A DNA stretch of 64,000 nucleotides from DASQFI01 sp963780895 (GTDB lineage Bacteria; Acidobacteriota; Vicinamibacteria; Vicinamibacterales; SCN-69-37). The DNA lies in NCBI GenBank assembly GCA_963780895.1, contig CAWAEG010000001.1, positions 1,302,001-1,366,000 of the forward strand. The letters are read 5' to 3'. A program made the position numbers and the translations under genes. Position 1 is the first letter of the stretch. Each line of letters begins with the position of its first letter. Under the pieces are notes generated by a model that worked only from the letters and a program-made list of their open reading frames with translations, ran no database searches and had not been told where the DNA came from. Below, one piece after another: positions 62,607 through 64,000 of the stretch.

Positions 62607-64000
62607 ATGAGCATGAGCATGAAAAACGCCGTTTTCGCCCTTCTTGCAGCCCTTTCGATCCTGATTTGCTGCTCCACTGCCGCCGCGCAGCCCGTGCGCG
62701 GCACGCTGCAGGGCCTCGTCGTGGATGGAACGGGCGGCGTTGTCGCCGGTGCTCAGGTCATCGTCACGAGCGACACCACCGGTGCTCGCCAGTCCGTGCG
62801 GACCGACGACCGCGGCTGGTTCGTCGTCACCCCGATTGACCCGGGCTCCTATCAGCTCGAGGTCACGCAGACGGGGTTTCGGAGACACCTGCAGTTATTC
62901 ACCCTTCAGGTGAACCAGCGATTGCGTCTCGACGTGGCGCTTCAGCCCGGGCAGGTGACGGAGACCGTTACGGTTTCCGCGCCGGCGTACGTCGATCGCA
63001 CGGCGACGTCCCTGTCATCTCGTTTCGATCCGGATCGGATCGCGAATCTGCCGCTCGACGGCCGCAACTTCCTCGATCTGGCGCTGCTCACGATGGGGGC
63101 GGCGCCCGCGGCCCAAGGGTCGGCCGGTTCAGTGCGCGGTGATTTTACGTTCAACGTGAACGGCGCGCGCGAGGATTCGAACACCTTCCTGCTCGACGGC
63201 GCGTACAACTTCGATCCGAAGCTGAATACGATCGCGGTGCGGCCGCCGGTCGACGCGATCCGGGAGTTCGAGGTGATCGGGAGCACACCGGATGCCTCGT
63301 TCGGCAAGGGCGCGGGCGCGCAGGTGAACGTCGTCACGCGCTCAGGCACGAATCGTGTGTCGGCGACGGGATACGAGTTTTGGCGAACAGGCGCCTTCAA
63401 CGCGAAGAACTACTTCGCGCCGGAGAACGAGCCGTCGCCTGAGTACCGGCGGCATCAGTACGGCGCCGCGGTGGGCGGCCCGATCTCGAAAGATCGCGTG
63501 TTTTTCTTCGCCGACTACGAGGGCACGCGGCTCAGCGAAGGCATCACCCGCGTGACCAACGTACCGACGCTTGCCGAGCGGGACGGCGACTTCTCGGACA
63601 GCCTGTTCCCGCCGCCGACGATTCCAGGTCTCGAGTTCCCGTTCCCCGAGAACAAGATTCCGCTGCTGGCCCAGAACCCGATCGGCCGCGAGATCGCGGC
63701 GCTGTATCCGCGGCCGAACCGGTCTGACCCGTTCGCGAATTTCGTCTCCTCGCCCGAGCTCGCCGACGACGTCGATCAGTTCGATACGCGTGTGGATTAC
63801 CGCGGCGAGGGGCTGCTGGTGACGACCCGGTACAGCTTTTCGGACCGCCGGTTCTTCGAGCCGTTCGCCGGACCGGGTTTCTCGGCGGTGCCCGGCTTTG
63901 GCAACGACGTACCGCGGCGCGCCCAGAGCTTCGTCGCCTCCGCCACGAAGCAGGCGGGCACGCGGCTGCTCAACGAAGCTCGCGTGGCCTTTACGCGCGT
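62607..64000 (+). CDS. TonB-dependent receptor with carboxypeptidase-like N-terminus (partial)
   Basis: The first 464 residues of an outer-membrane receptor run off the end of the window without a stop. The start ATG at 62607 is followed by two further ATGs. The signal peptide ends near STAAAQ. A carboxypeptidase-regulatory-like domain (about 30-115, GLVVDGTGGVVAGAQVIV) precedes a plug (about 120-240, LPLDGRNFLDLALLTMGA and FEVIGSTPDASFGKGAGAQ) and barrel strands with GGPISKDRVFFFADYEGTR. This is the Oar-like form abundant in Acidobacteria. The ligand is unknown. Confidence 0.88.
   Translation, partial: MSMSMKNAVFALLAALSILICCSTAAAQPVRGTLQGLVVDGTGGVVAGAQVIVTSDTTGARQSVRTDDRGWFVVTPIDPGSYQLEVTQTGFRRHLQLFTLQVNQRLRLDVALQPGQVTETVTVSAPAYVDRTATSLSSRFDPDRIANLPLDGRNFLDLALLTMGAAPAAQGSAGSVRGDFTFNVNGAREDSNTFLLDGAYNFDPKLNTIAVRPPVDAIREFEVIGSTPDASFGKGAGAQVNVVTRSGTNRVSATGYEFWRTGAFNAKNYFAPENEPSPEYRRHQYGAAVGGPISKDRVFFFADYEGTRLSEGITRVTNVPTLAERDGDFSDSLFPPPTIPGLEFPFPENKIPLLAQNPIGREIAALYPRPNRSDPFANFVSSPELADDVDQFDTRVDYRGEGLLVTTRYSFSDRRFFEPFAGPGFSAVPGFGNDVPRRAQSFVASATKQAGTRLLNEARVAFTR

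Overview
The window is GC-rich bacterial DNA that most resembles an Acidobacteriota chromosome, probably of the Vicinamibacteria type. Three very large FtsX/MacB-like permeases of the acidobacterial duplicated orphan permease (ADOP) family support this, two of them coupled to PadR regulators. Two giant Ser/Thr kinases with TolB-like and TPR regions and Oar-like TonB-dependent receptors with carboxypeptidase-regulatory-like N-termini point the same way. No rRNA, tRNA, CRISPR array, insertion sequence or phage gene was recognised.

Layout. 1-3 kb: two-component signalling (end of a response regulator, then a hybrid histidine kinase). 3-10 kb: plus-strand metabolic and envelope genes (SDR epimerase, PEGA protein, GH29 alpha-L-fucosidase, 1-Cys peroxiredoxin, multicopper oxidase, amidohydrolase). 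10-19 kb: a minus-strand block that reads as a phosphate or polyphosphate theme: DUF4956, VTC domain, Cys-motif protein, spermidine-synthase-like membrane protein, CotH kinase, phosphate-selective-type porin, metallophosphoesterase and a second VTC protein. 19-26.5 kb: a TonB-like protein and two tandem Ser/Thr kinases. 26.7-31.4 kb: penicillin-acylase-family hydrolase, YtcJ-like amidohydrolase and MmcQ/YjbR protein. 31.6-36.4 kb: a lower-GC accessory island with an AraC-like HTH protein, a propeller-like lipoprotein, a small Cys-rich exported protein and an ADOP permease. 36.5-40.6 kb: TPR-thioredoxin protein, then a PadR-ADOP pair. 40.7-50.7 kb: GMC oxidoreductase, three consecutive PQQ-like beta-propeller proteins, a small membrane protein and a TonB receptor. 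51-54 kb: a second PadR-ADOP pair. 54.4-64 kb: Mug-type DNA glycosylase, membrane proteins, an MFS transporter, a thioesterase, a halogenase-like flavoprotein with a HemN-like radical SAM enzyme, a cation/proton antiporter and a TonB receptor running off the end.

Two things cut across the regions. First, many intergenic spaces hold long, often nested, imperfect palindromes. Several share short words with one another, some form convergent-gene spacers, and at least three overlap or abut a coding start or end. Second, three genes (metallophosphoesterase, halogenase, antiporter) are each split by a frameshift of one or two bases, and the TPR-thioredoxin gene has an in-frame amber codon before its expected C-terminal helix. 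That points to recent decay or to residual sequence errors.
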